From Brachypodium distachyon (taxonomy: Eukaryota > Streptophyta > Magnoliopsida > Poales > Poaceae), in the NCBI RefSeq assembly GCF_000005505.3, contig NC_016131.3, positions 64,651,355 through 64,715,354 of the forward strand: a stretch of DNA of 64,000 nucleotides, written 5' to 3'. The position numbers and the translations under genes were made by a program. The notes beneath the pieces were generated by a model, which had not been told where the DNA came from, searched no databases, and was given only the letters and a program-made list of their open reading frames with translations. Shown piece after piece: positions 10,921-22,697 of this stretch. Each line of letters starts with the position of its first letter. The first letter of the stretch is position 1.

Positions 10921-11822
10921 CTCTTGCACTCAATTTAGGACTCTTTGACTAAGTGTTGTAGTGGGATACAAAATCATGTTAACTTCTTCTCTCTCCTTTT
11001 TCATTTCTTCATGTACATGGACGAAAATTAGAAAAGAAAATTGTGGTGTCACCTCTCTTGTAGGATTTATCCTCTATAAATAAGCATATATTATTGTTAA
11101 ATCAATGAAGATTTATCAAAATTCGAGGCAACCTATTTTCTGAAGTCACGAGTGAAAACACCTTTGGCGACACGGGGGAAACCCTAGCTGCCGCCAGTTC
11201 TCGCCTCCTCCCCCGTCCCCCCTACATCGCCGCCGCCGGAGGGGGTGCCGGCGAATCCCGCGCACGCCCAGGGAAGGTGGCCGTGGGGCGGGCTTTCTCC
11301 CTTCGCACTCTCCCTCTCGGATTCCGCAGCTTGGGGGAGCTCCTCGCGCCACATGGTGGCTGCGGTGCAGCAGGTGGGCAGCCTGACGTGTTGCGGTCAT
11401 TCTTTGAGAGGCTTGGCAGCGGGCGGGAAGCGGTTGTTGAGGTCCTGTGCGCGACTTCTTCGTCTTTTAGGCTTGATGTGGTGCGACTTGTTTTTGGTCC
11501 AAACTAGTTAGGATTGGTGGTGTGGTTTTTCTTTTGCCACTTGATGGCGTTGTTCTTGGCGTTTTGGCGTTGTACTAGATTTCTGACTCTTTTTCTTTAA
11601 TCGATGCACCCGCTGGGTTGCATTCCACTAGAAAAAAAATCGCCACCGTCAGGTGACAACAACGGCTCGATGCGATGCTCCCTGTTCTGTTCATATAACC
11701 GTTTGCGGAATGGTTTCCCTTTTTTGGAAAAAATGGAGCATCTAGCAACCATCCTGATCTAGTTTAAGAAAACGAATCATAAAATGGTCTTTGCTGGCTA
11801 CTCGGAATCCAGTGTTGTAGTA

Positions 11823-11904
11823 CTTTCTCCGTCCCAAAATAAGTGTCGTGAATTTGTATAAGATCTCGTACAAATCCACGACAGTTATTTTGGGACGGAG
11901 GGAG
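11823..11904. mobile_element. Stowaway MITE
   Basis: Near-perfect hairpin of 82 bp: CTTTCTCCGTCCCAAAATAA pairs with TTATTTTGGGACGGAGGGAG. TA flanks both ends. Confidence 0.9.
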
Positions 11905-11938
11905 TACGTCATGGCATAACGTACCCAAAAAAAAGGTA

Positions 11939-12021
11939 CTACCTCCGTTTGCACCTTTCTTGTTGTGGTTTTAATACAAATTTGAATCAAGACCACGACA
12001 AAAATTTAGAAAGGGAGGGAG
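11939..12021. mobile_element. Stowaway MITE, diverged
   Basis: CTACCTCCGTTTGCACCTTT pairs imperfectly with the right end AAAGGGAGGGAG, with TA at both flanks. It lies 34 bp from the previous MITE, so two insertions sit side by side. Confidence 0.75.
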
Positions 12022-12688
12022 TACAAAACAGCTTTGGAATTCTTGCCTCTCCCCCTTATTATCGCTGTCGAACATAAATGATACCATCTCATCTACGTCA
12101 TCTGCGTGATGCAGAATGTTGAACCAAACAGTCGACGGGAGACGGGTGGTCTCCTTGTCATTCGTTGTCAATTTGAATAACATTTCGTCGTTACGCCTGA
12201 TCAGAAGTCTTCCACGACCCACGCTGCCGTGCCGCCGTCCCGTTACACCAATGCACGGACGAGTATGAGAGCACCAGGCTGGCAACTGGAGTAGGACGGT
12301 ATAGCCGCGGAACCTTGCCGCTGATTCGAGTCCAACCCGTGTCCACCTTGGGCAGCAAACTAACCGCGACTTGTGCCCAAACCAGAAACCGCGCACAAAC
12401 GAATCCAAAGAGGGGGCCGAAACAGGCATTCATTGCTTGCCCGCCGAATCAAATAAAGATTTTAAACATATACCGGAATGAGGAGCTGACATATGGCCCT
12501 GAACAAGGGTACTGCCCCACCGCCGAGCAGTGGCTGATGAAGAGTACCCGTGAAGCATGCACACCGCGCCGGTTCATAGCGCCGCCCGTGGTTTTCTTCT
12601 CCGGAAAGAAGACGAGGTTTCCACAGACACCCCCATCTCTAATTCTTTATGTGAAAACCTCAATTTGGTCCCCATGTGCCACCTTATG

Positions 12689-12695
12689 TATAAAT
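12689..12695 (+). promoter_or_regulatory. TATA box of pyruvate decarboxylase
   Basis: TATAAAT lies 172 bp upstream of the chosen ATG in a plausible core-promoter position. The region after it is C/A-rich leader sequence without an in-frame stop. Confidence 0.55.
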
Positions 12696-12866
12696 TGGGG
12701 GCACCTGCCTCTTCCCAAAGACCAAACCCAGCACACGTCAAAGCAAACAACACCAGAAAATCTCCAGGCAAATCAGGTCGTAGTATATTCCCCCAAACCA
12801 AAACCCCACACCGCTCTGCTCTTGCGTTCTCCTCCCACTCCACTAGTGGACTCCTCTCGGATCGTG

Positions 12867-15419
12867 ATGGACACCCGCATCGGGTCCGTGGACGGGCCGT
12901 CGCCGGCGGCGGTGAACGGCGCGGTGGGCTGCCCGGCGTCGGCGCCGGGTTGCCCGATCATGTCCTCCCAGCCCGCGCCGGCGGCGGGGTCCGCCAAGGA
13001 TGCGTCGCTGGGGCGGCACCTGGCGCGGCGGCTGGTGCAGGTCGGCGTCAGCGACGTCTTCGCCGTCCCCGGGGACTTCAACCTGACGCTGCTCGACGAC
13101 CTGGTGGCCGAGCCCGGGCTGAACCTCGTCGGCTGCTGCAACGAGCTCAACGCGGGGTACGCGGCCGACGGGTACGCGCGGGCGCGCGGCGTCGGCGCCT
13201 GCGCCGTCACCTTCACCGTCGGCGGCCTCAGCGTGCTCAACGCCATCGCCGGCGCCTACAGCGAGAACCTGCCCGTCATCTGCATCGCCGGCGGGCCCAA
13301 CTCCAACGACTACGGCACCAACCGCATCCTCCACCACACCATCGGCATCCCGGACTTCTCCCAGGAGCTCCGCTGCTTCCAGACCGTCACATGCCACCAG
13401 GTGCGTGCGTTTCCATCATCGTCTCTTCGTGGTTCCTTTAATTTGTGTGTTGGGTTTGAGGAGCGGCTCCTGATCTGGTTGGTTTTGTGGTTTGCGATTT
13501 CAGGCGGTGGTGAACAATCTGGATGACGCGCACGAGCAGATCGACACGGCGATCGCGACGGCGCTGAGGGAGAGCAAGCCGGTATACCTCAGCATCAGCT
13601 GCAACCTTCCCGGCATACCTCACCCCACCTTTAGCCGTGACCCTGTCCCCTTCTTCCTTGCGCCCAGGTAACCATTCTCTGTTCTTCTCATAAGCCTTTG
13701 TTTTCGCGTCGTGCTTCTGAGTTTTGACTCTTAATCATTGGCTTTTTTTGGATAATTTTGCGAGCATTTTTCCTTTGACCATGGAACATTCCACCAAATT
13801 GTCCTGTATTCGTATGTACTAACTGTTCGGACCTTAAGATTTTATCACCCGAAAAATGCGCCTAGTTGAATCGTTAGTACTGAGAATTCGGGATGGTGAA
13901 TGTTGATGCTATTTGAAGTGATTAGTGACCTGATGAGTTGAATCGAATATGTTCTGCACTATAATTTATCCTATTTGGTGTCATCTAGTGAATCGAACTA
14001 TGTGGTGATATTGTAGGATGAGCAACAAGATGGGACTCGAGGCTGCAGTGGAGGCAACCGTAGCGTTCCTGAACAAGGCGGTGAAGCCGGTGCTTGTCGG
14101 CGGCCCTAAATTGCGCGTGGCCAAGGCCGCGAAGGCCTTTGTGGACCTTGCAGATGCCAGCGGCTATGCCTATGCGATAATGCCATCGGCCAAGGGCCTT
14201 GTGCCAGAGACGCACCCCCACTTCATTGGCACCTACTGGGGCGCCGTCAGCACGGCCTTCTGTGCTGAGATCGTCGAATCGGCTGACGCCTACCTCTTCG
14301 CTGGCCCCATCTTCAATGACTACAGCTCTGTTGGCTACTCTTTCCTCCTCAAGAAGGACAAGGCTATCATCGTGCAGCCTGAGCGTGTCATTGTTGGGAA
14401 CGGCCCGGCATTTGGCTGCGTCATGATGAAAGAGTACCTGTCTGAATTGGCTAAGCGGGTTAAGAAGAACACAACTGCCTATGAGAACTACAAGAGGATC
14501 TTTGTGCCTGAGGGTCAGCCACTGCAAGGCGAGGCGAATGAGGCGCTGCGTGTCAATGTGCTCTTCAAGCACATCCAGAAGATGCTTACGGGTGACAGTG
14601 CAGTGATCGCTGAGACTGGAGACTCCTGGTTCAACTGCCAGAAGCTGAAGCTGCCCGAGGGCTGCGGGTGAGCAGTGTTTCTAACTCTAGTACTCTAATG
14701 TTGTGATGGTATTCTTAGCCTTGTTCTGAGCAGGGTTGTTTGCACACTGCAGGTATGAATTCCAAATGCAGTATGGTTCAATTGGATGGTCAGTGGGTGC
14801 ATTGCTCGGATACGCACAAGGGGCGAACGACAAACGTGTGATTGCCTGCATTGGCGATGGGAGCTTCCAGGTAAAATACCCCTGGATCTGAACTGCTGCT
14901 ATGAGCTCCAATTTGGTGTACCATGGACTGTTTCTAATGGTATCTTGGGGGAATTCTCTGCAGGTGACTGCGCAGGACATTTCCACAATGCTGAGGTGTG
15001 CACAGAACAGCATAATCTTCCTGATCAACAATGGCGGGTACACCATCGAGGTGGAGATCCACGATGGACCTTACAACGTCATCAAGAACTGGAACTACAC
15101 CGGCCTTGTGGACGCCATCCACAACGGGGAGGGCAAATGCTGGACCGCGAAAGTAAGCAACACTGTTCATATGTCAATGCTGAGCAGAACGTGCGGAGCT
15201 TTGCTGAATTGCCGCTGATGGATGCTGTGATACGCTTGTGTTTCACAGGTGAAGTGCGAGGAGGAGCTGACGGCAGCAATAGCGACAGCGCTGGGCGAGA
15301 AGAAGGACTCCCTGTGCTTCATTGAGGTGATCGCGCACAAGGATGACACGAGCAAAGAGCTTCTGGAATGGGGCTCCAGGGTCTCTGCGGCCAACTCCAG
15401 GCCACCGAATCCTCAGTAG
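12867..15419 (+). CDS. PDC: Pyruvate decarboxylase, six exons, 608 aa
   Basis: Cytosolic thiamine-diphosphate enzyme that converts pyruvate to acetaldehyde and CO2, the first step of ethanol fermentation. Exons: 12867-13400, 13504-13667, 14017-14667, 14753-14870, 14964-15152 and 15249-15419. All introns are GT-AG, and lengths sum to 609 codons with stop. Visible features are the N-terminal ThDP-binding domain with the conserved Glu ([13 protein letters not shown]93), a central domain in exon 3, and the ThDP/Mg signature from GDGSF (484-488) to NN (511-512). Length fits plant PDCs (about 600 aa). The start is the MDTRIG methionine, the usual plant N-terminus; the frame stays open upstream (to 12315), but that is leader sequence. 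Exon 1 is very GC-rich, as is common in grasses. The gene is convergent with the aprataxin-like gene. Induction by low oxygen is typical of the family but was not proven from this promoter. Confidence 0.97.
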
Positions 15420-17084
15420 ACCCATCTTTCCTGCTTCAGTAGTAGTAGCACGTTGGGCGTCATCAAATAATGTGAACAATTTGCCTTTGCCCTTCTGTTA
15501 TGTTCTTCCTCTGTTCTGTAGTTTTGTATCTAGTTGTGACCATCCCCTGTTTCGTTCGTGCGACTGCTATGAAGATTATGAGAAAATTTCAGCCTGCTTT
15601 CCTTAGCTATTTGCGTACTACTCCATCTGCTATGAACTAGTATGGGCGAACATAGTTGATAGTTGGTACATATAAAACTGCCTTCCGATCACATGGTCGA
15701 CCGAGTGTAGACACGAAAACCATCGACCACTCTCGAGTGGCTTGAGGAACCTAGACGCGCTGGATCCATGATGCAGAATGCATGAACACCAAGCAAATGC
15801 ACGTCTGCTATACAAAAAGGTATTTTGAGCAAGTTGGCTTGGCTACTCGCTCTCAGCGCTCCGCGTGCATGCACCTGCACGGCTGCACGCCTGAAGCCGG
15901 CACCGCTACTGTCTCACTTTTTCTTTTTCCTGAAGGCATTATCTGTTTGTTTGTGGTTTTGGTATTGCCACCTTCTGACGGCTAAGACAGTCACCGTACA
16001 GAAGGGTAGCCAATGCGCCACTAATTACCTAAAGCTAAGCCATTAATTACCTAAAGCCTGCCCTGCCTTACGTGGGCACCGCAAATATCATAAGATACAC
16101 CATGCAAGAAAAGGGTCCAGAACAATCTTTGAACTTTTCGCATGAAAAAGGCAAGGTACGCATGTGAAGTGGACACCTTACACGGGACAGAGTACCTGCC
16201 CCTGCCCCGCTACGTGGGGCGATTGATCTGCTGCTTTCCGCTTGTTGTTTTCCTGGAAGGGGAACTGGCATTTTGTTTCCACTTTCCACTAACGTAGCTG
16301 ACAGTTTGTTTTTGAATCTTGACAAAGAGTAGTGAAGTCAATTCACCCACTGAAGAATTCTGTGAGAACTTGGAAGTACGCCGACGATGATCGAAAACAG
16401 GTGCGGTTGATTCGCTCATAAATATAGGGATTTTTTTTTTGATAGAAGGCCAACTTTATTAACTTTCAACAACTGTTACATCCTCTATAAGGATGTTTGC
16501 AATTTCATCCTGTAAACATAGGAAGTTTATTTCTCTCGAGCAAATTTGTGTCTCAACTTCATTCCACATTTGTTAGCTTTGTGCCCCACTCGAAAATAAC
16601 CCAAGCATCATCTTAAGCACCTGTGCTTATTTGTACAGAAGAGGTGCCAAGTTAGGCATCTCCCTAGCACTAGTGCTTAAAAAAAGCCGGTTAATTTTTC
16701 TAAGCACTTGGCTAAACATCTTGCATTGTACATGCTCTAACTGGCATGTCAATGGCAGCCCAGGCGCAGCATTGTGCAACGGAATGCAGTGCATTATCCC
16801 ATTATATTCAAGAAAGAAAGACTAGCTGATTTATGCAGAATGCAGTAAGTAGGTATCATTATCAAAGAACAAAAATAACGGCAGTAAGTACGTTAACCGA
16901 ACTGTCGGGAGATACCGCTATAGGGAACCATATGGAATGCAGAATAAGACATGATCATTTACATAAGCTCGGTTGTGCAACGTTGGATAGAAAAGAAACA
17001 TCGACGTGGCCGCCCATCCATCTAAAAGCATGCAACACAAAAATGTGCTTACAAGGATCATCCTGTTCTGTTGAGTTCTAACTT
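15420..17084. other. Intergenic region between convergent genes
   Basis: Contains the 3' UTR of pyruvate decarboxylase and no recognisable gene. A T-run at about 16429-16440 followed by GATAGAAGGCCAACTTTATT looks like the poly(A) end of a LINE or similar retroelement in antisense. Confidence 0.5.
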
Positions 17085-20000
17085 CTAAGTGCAGTCCATA
17101 CTGAACGTTGAAGCTGACAACAACTTGTCTTTCTTCAGAAGATGGGCGGGAAAGGAAGACTTACAGGACGAAATGTGGGATTTGAGCTTCGGGATATTCG
17201 GGTGGGCGCTCCTGCATCTGTGGCACCTTAGCTCCATTGCAAGAAGCTTTTCATCGCTGCTGATGGCTGCGGATCCATGCTGGTCAATCTCCTCCATGAC
17301 ATCCAGAGAATCAAGGAAAAACACGCTGGTGAAGGAATTCCAGTGCTTCTTGTTTTTCAAGCCGGGTGAGTTGAAATCCTGACTTATCACATGAAGGTGC
17401 AACTGTCGCATGGATGGAACCTGCAAAAGCCAAGACAGACAGGATTGCTGTTGCTAATGCCATCATAAACTTTGGAGAAAGGTAGGGTAAAGAGTTAAAC
17501 ACTGAGTTAAGACAGTACCGAATGATATCCAAGTCTGAATATCAGAGATGCATCTTCCTCTACAAACTTCTGTGCCCACTTGACCCCAACTGAATGCATA
17601 CTCCTCAGCAAAGATAAGTGCTCTTTATTGACATCTGCTAGAGAATCAAGACCATCTGTCCTAGATATCACCAAAACATGCTTTTTGGCCTGCATATATA
17701 ATAAAGAACTTTGCTATGTCAAACAGAGAACTTAATAGTGATTACCATTAGGGATGAAGGGGAAAGATTATTAAATTTCACAATACCTTGGGATAGAGGT
17801 CCTTCAGAACAACTAATTCATCAGATACCTCCAGGATAGAATTCGAGTTCTTGTATTTTTCTGGGTGCATGGCAACCTCATAAAGGGCCTGTGCCCAGGA
17901 TCCCCAAGATTTATTGGTGACTGCGCCATTCCTCTTGCTGCCTTCCTCTCTAGCTTGGCTTGGAGCATCAGATGGCACCATGGTATTATCATGATAATTC
18001 AGAGTGCTTGTCCCTTTGCGCTCCTGGTGTTGCCTTGAAGTCAAAATAGGTGGAGGCAACTTACATTTTTTGGTCCTTTCAGAATCATGGCTGTCCTCTC
18101 TCTTCATTTTTGAATCAGTAGGTGATATCACTCTGGACGCTGACTTCTTTGATGAAGTTTCATCATTCTGCTTCCCCGTGTAGCTCTGGAAGATGGATGC
18201 AAAGTTCTCAAAAAGTGAATTATATGCATCATGAAGAATCTTACACCCTTGGGTATAATCATTCTTCAGACAATCTGGCCGCATTGGGTTCATGTTTGGT
18301 CCTAGAACATGTATGACATGGGTCACCCCTTCCCGCTGACGCAGAGGGGAAGTTGATGGAAGTGGAACAGTGACAGAGCTACCAGGTCTCAATGTGTCGG
18401 CACATTCCTTGGTTGCATGCTGTAAACCTTCTCCAGCAGCATTAAATATTGCTGCATTAACCCCTCCACCTCCAGGTTTTAGCCTCCTGCATGAAACACC
18501 GTCAGGTATTATCTCCGGATCCACGATAGGAGGGTCCTAACCATTTTTGCTTGCTAAAGACAAAAATAAAAGCTCCAGTTTGACTCCGAACAAGAATGAA
18601 GTGGGATTCAAGTACTGAAATACAGAACATAATCTGGAAGCAAATCTGCATTTCATAGAACTAGTATATAGGGTCTGTGCATTGCTACGGAACTTTTATT
18701 AAAAGTGCGGATGACACAAGCTTTCAGAAAAAGTTGTATTATCACATCGTCTTATGTGTACTGATTTCACTATGTGCTGATTTTCGGGAGGATGATTCAG
18801 CAGGCGCTAAACTGACAAGGACAACATAATATATTGTCTCTTGCACCATGGCATACGTGAAGTAAACAAAGGAGAGGGTAGTTGGTCCCACCTGTAAGGA
18901 GGTGAGAAAGGTGCCTTCAATATAAAACTTAATTGGTGGCAGCGGTCCGTCACATTCGGACTGCATCACTCGTTTTTTTGTCACATTAATTTGGCACATC
19001 AAGATAAGAATAGATATGAATAATATACATTATATAAGACAACAGATAATGGTATAATATTTTCTTTAAAACATATATTTTTTAGTCCGTAGCGACTCAT
19101 GTGTATTGTTCTATTAGTAGTAAAGAAAATGTGCATCCTAAGTATTTAAGTGACAATAATAATTACCAGTTGGCAGCATTAGCAATCGCGTTGCACTGGA
19201 GACCTCCTTTTGAGTGCAACTGAGTGATGTCCCCCACAAATGTGAAAAATCTGCTGGAATCAATGCTCTTCTTAGCAGCCTTGTCCTTGACCAACGACAA
19301 TATTCTTGATTTCTGGCTCAGGTCAACAAGAACGAGTCTCATATTATCATGCTTCTGCACAAATTCAGTAGCTGCATCTACTATAATGTCAGATGCTCTC
19401 TCAAGATCGAACTGGAAATCCGCAGTGGAAATGGATGGAAATGCCAAAGTGCTAGAATTGATGTCAGCAGGAACAATTTGTTTACTCCGTTCTTCATTTC
19501 CATTCATGTTATTCAGCTTCTTTTCTACTTCCATTGAACAGGTGCCACCAGCTTCAAGGTTTTCCTGTTTTGACAACGGGTTCTTCTGCCCTGGCTTTCT
19601 TTCACTTGACGTAAGCTTAGTTCCACTGGATTTCTCAACACTAGAAGTATCTGCCTTCTTGAAAAATTTCGTTATACCAGATTGTACAGGCCCTTTGCTC
19701 TTCTGGCCAAATACTCCTGAAGCAAGACTATGTGAAGGCCCTAAAGCACAATACATGTCAACTGCCTGCTTAATGTCATCATCATCCTTACAGAACATGA
19801 TCCGACTGAAACCTTCAGTAAGCAAGGGAGTCTCCAACTTCTTCAGCATGCGGTTCACAACCATGGCAGCCATCCCGCCCTGCAGATTCCCTTCATGGCC
19901 CGTCCGGCTAACTGAGCGTGAGATGCAAACCTTCGTAGGGAGATCCAAGAAAACAGCATGCACATCCGCTTGTACGGTGGAGCCAAGCTTCAGAAAATCA

Positions 20001-20747
20001 GCACGCTGCTCACGATCCAAGTTGCAGCGGTCGATGAGAACACTCTTCCCCTCCTTCAAAGCGTCCGCAGCAGCCTTCAAGCACTGTATTTTGGTCCCAG
20101 CTTTACCCTTTCCAATTGTATCCTAGACAACAATAAGCACCCACACAAAATCTTGTCATATTTCCTGGAATTTTGGTTGACAAAAAGGTCTCTTACCATG
20201 CAACCCAAGTAAAAATGTGCAACTCTCAAATCGCTTCAGCATTCTCGGAAATATGATTTGAGTGTTAATGGTACCATTATATTGACACAACTTGTGATCC
20301 AGTAACGTATTAAGCAACATATAAGCAATTTCAAAGCTGAATCAGATGAACCCACATTAGCATTTGCAAATGCTTGCCTTTTCAAACATCAAATTCACAA
20401 CGGAAAGCACCAAGCACCACTCATCAAACAAATTGGCAACTGAGAGCGTAGAGCGCGCGGGGCCCACCTGGCAGACGCGGGCCCAGGGGCGGCCGGTGTT
20501 GGCGCCGGCGAGGACGGCCTCGGCGAACGTGGACTTGCCGCTGCCCGGGGGACCAACGAGGATCACCACAACGTTCTTTCCTGTGACCTCCCTCGTCTCC
20601 GCGCCCGCGTCTGCACGGAATGATTCGACACAGCGCGTGCTAGGGTTTTAGCTCGATCGGCAAAAATGGGTAGAAAAATCACAAACGACGACAAAATTTC
20701 GGCTCACCTGGGGTTATTGCGGAAGAACCACCCGCATCGGCATCCAT
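17085..20747 (-). CDS. Aprataxin-like protein: P-loop kinase + macro + HIT + zinc finger, 781 aa
   Basis: Plant aprataxin-type DNA-end-processing protein, probably nuclear. The Arabidopsis relative At5g01310 is also catalogued, misleadingly, as bHLH140. Minus-strand exons: 20708-20747, 20468-20610, 19167-20122, 17787-18486, 17519-17689 and 17085-17420. Phases close to 782 codons with stop. Domains: P-loop kinase with Walker A GPPGSGKS (33-40) and DRCNLDREQR; a low-complexity linker with a PIP-box-like GITKFFKK; a macro domain spanning the exon 3/4 junction (FVGDITQL then AIANAANW and GGGGVNAAI, about 360-395); a HIT domain with LHLHVISQD (677-685); and a C-terminal zinc-finger motif CHRCRSAH...KLKSHISSC. 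Aprataxins remove AMP from aborted DNA ligation ends. The first His of the HIT triad is Gln here (Q676-L-H678-L-H680), while the central His is kept. The start MDADAGG is the first ATG giving an open phase into exon 2. Confidence 0.93.
18660..19120. repeat. Dispersed repeat in aprataxin-like intron 3
   Basis: Part of the intron 18487-19166. Within it, TTGGTGGCAGCGGTCCGTCAC through TTTTTAGTCCGTAGCGACTC (about 18930-19100) matches a segment of RanBP1 intron 3 (about 44490-44660). The outer ends (near 18660 and 19115) are weakly inverted copies of each other, built around CCGTAGC and CTAGT/TTAGTA. It is a non-coding mobile repeat of uncertain class. Confidence 0.6.
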
Positions 20748-20923
20748 CTCGCCGAGAAACTTGTGGGTACAGGAGGAAGGGGGGGGCAGCTCTCTCGCCG
20801 GCCGTACTACACACGGCGAGGGAGGAACCGAGAGGCGAAGGGGATGTTCGTGCCTCGAAAGATCTGGACCGTTATTCATTGAGCACGATCTAAACCGGAA
20901 CCGTTGGTAAAGACTGCCAATCT

Positions 20924-20929
20924 AAAAAA
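20924..20929 (-). terminator. Pol III T-run terminator for tRNA-His
   Basis: Six consecutive T on the minus strand begin 7 nt after the discriminator base. Confidence 0.75.
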
Positions 20930-20935
20930 GTGGAG

Positions 20936-21007
20936 TGTGGCTGCTGGGATTCGAGCCCAGGTCTCCACGGCCACAACGTGGAATTCTCACCACTAAACTA
21001 CAGCCAC
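20936..21007 (-). tRNA. tRNA-His (anticodon GTG)
   Basis: A 72-nt cloverleaf on the minus strand starts GTGGCTGTAGTTTAGTGGTG and ends with acceptor CAGCCAC plus discriminator A. The acceptor stem GTGGCTG/CAGCCAC is perfect. The anticodon stem CCACG/CGTGG encloses the loop TTGTGGC with GTG in the middle. The T arm carries GGTTCGAATCC-type sequence (GGCTCGAATCC). There is no intron. A run of six T on the transcribed strand at 20924-20929 is a good Pol III terminator, and CAA occurs just upstream of the 5' end, as in many plant tRNA genes. Confidence 0.97.
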
Positions 21008-21062
21008 TTTGTTGTTATGCTAGGAAACTGAATATAATTAATATGAAGGCACTCTTTTCTCG

Positions 21063-21152
21063 CCGATAGATAAAATTCGTCCAACCAGTGTGTATTTGTC
21101 TGCTCAAAATCTGACTCTTACGGTAACCGGCATTATTGTACAGAACCATGCA
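21063..21152. repeat. Dispersed repeat copy 1 (partner 36185-36275)
   Basis: Shares AAATTCGT, CAGTGTGTAT, AAAATCTG and the long block CCGGCATTATTGTACAGAAC with 36185-36275 in the same orientation. It directly abuts the LINE fragment. Element class not identified. Confidence 0.65.
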
Positions 21153-22113
21153 AGTCTTCCCAGAACTCTTGTTTGAGATACTTATGGAGGAGATGAGTAC
21201 TTGCACCATTTGCGGCCATGCGGAGGAGGATTCGTTTCATGCCTTGTGCACTTGTCCCCATGCACGGATGCTGTGGTCGGCAATGGAAGAATGCTGGGAT
21301 ATGCCGAAGTTATCTCCTGCTGAGGGAGCCTCGCGTGACTGGATTTTTCCCCTGCTGTCTCGGGCGACTGAAGCACAGCGCATGCAGGTTCTTCTTGTTC
21401 TCTGGCGCGCATGGTATGTCCACAACGAGATCACGCATAATAAGCCCCCTCCTGCTGTCGTCGCCTCGAGGAGGTTCCTGCAAAGCTACACGGAGTCCCT
21501 CAAGTACTTCCCGGCGGCTGATCATTGCAAAGGGCAGTTGCCGATCAGCATGGCGCCTGATCATTTCACCCACGCCCGGCAGAATATTGCCCCAGCGGAC
21601 GTTCCTTGGGAGAAGCCTGAAGCAGGCTGGACGAAACTGAACACTGATGGAAGTTTTGTCTCTGAGACAGGGGCTGCAGGTGCAGGGATGTCCTTGAGAG
21701 ATGAGACGGGTGCAACTTTATTCAGTGCCATCCGCTATCTTCCGGCATGTGCTGATGCCCTAGAGGCGGAGCTTGCGGCGTGCATGGAATGGCTGGCAAT
21801 TGCTCTTCAGAGGACCGAGTTGCCTATTCATGTAGAAACGGACAGTGCGCAGCTACTAGCTCTCATTGGCGCTGATGGTCTTGATCGCTCACGACATAGC
21901 AGCCTGGTCCAGGAAGTGAAGCGGCTGAGAAGCTCTCGAAAGGAGATTAACATAACTAAAATTCATAGATCACAGAACACTGTTAGTCATGATTTAGCTA
22001 CCTTTGCTCAATCTAGCCAGCGCACGGCGTGTTGGCCTTGAAGCAATCCGCTTGCGGATGCCCCTGATGTAACTATTTTGTGATCAATGAAATCTCCTTT
22101 CTCGAATAAAAAA
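21151..22113 (+). mobile_element. 5'-truncated LINE with zf-RVT and RNase H domains
   Basis: The open frame to 22041 starts within a zinc-binding reverse-transcriptase-associated motif (CTICGHAEEDSFHALCTC) and continues into a plant LINE RNase H-type domain. Features include KLNTDGSF, the acidic residue context ALEAELAACMEWL, VETDSAQLL and a terminal histidine region. The reverse transcriptase is absent, so this is the usual 5'-truncated product of target-primed insertion. The tail reads GATCAATGAAATCTCC, then a short A-rich end near 22106-22113. It is not a host gene despite the 301-codon frame. Confidence 0.85.
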
Positions 22114-22616
22114 GAGTTGAAGGCGGCGCGATCTCACGGGAGACTTGTTCCACAACCGGTAGCCTCTGATATGGACAAGAATACATTGGAAAGAACCGAA
22201 TTTACTAGGCATAGATATATTTCTCAGGTGGTTGGTATTGATAATTTTATATTATTGTTATATCCGGAGAAAAAAAAACGACAACTCCAATTTTCATATG
22301 CAGGATCGCCGAAGACTTAGGGCCAGTTCTTTTCAGGTTTCTGGATTGGCTTCCTAAGTTTTTGGAGAAGCCGCCGCCTAAATTTGATTATATCTGCTCA
22401 AGAGTGTCTAATTGCCCCCTCCTAACTTCTTTCCTAGCTCCGCCACTACTTCACTCCAAATGAACTATACTGACACGCATGGCCCACGTACCAAAACATA
22501 GCGTGAGATACATCAGTCGCTCTAAAATACTTTTCGACGTTAATACGGTGGCATCTGTGCGACTTGCCCTGAGAGTGAGACCAAATGCGAAAAGTCATAT
22601 ATTCCGTAGTTTCTTA

Positions 22617-22697
22617 CTCCCTACATCCCGAAATAAGTGACGCGGATTTGTATAAGAATATATACAAATCACATCATTTATTTTGAGACAGAGAGAG
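22617..22697. mobile_element. Stowaway MITE
   Basis: An 81-bp hairpin: CTCCCTACATCCCGAAATAA pairs with the right-end TTATTTTGAGACAGAGAGAG. TA flanks both ends. Confidence 0.82.

Larger units (their letters stand above)
9262..12688. other. Intergenic region upstream of pyruvate decarboxylase
   Basis: No gene recognised. It holds two complete Stowaway MITEs and a solo MITE end, listed separately, plus a GC-rich stretch at about 11160-11500. That stretch has open frames on both strands but no domain, and it is followed by a pyrimidine-rich tail near 11580-11640. It may be a retroelement fragment. Frames at 9410-9935 and 10268-10631 lack family features. Confidence 0.5.

Noticed and set aside
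12843..13397. 184-codon antisense frame over pyruvate decarboxylase exon 1
   Set aside because: Very GC-rich coding exon with third-position G/C bias leaves the other strand open. The translation is Gly/Ala/Arg-rich with no domain.
21136..22041. 301-codon frame as a host RNase H gene
   Set aside because: Zinc-binding RVT motif plus RNase H with a poly(A)-like tail and no upstream promoter or intron fits a truncated LINE.
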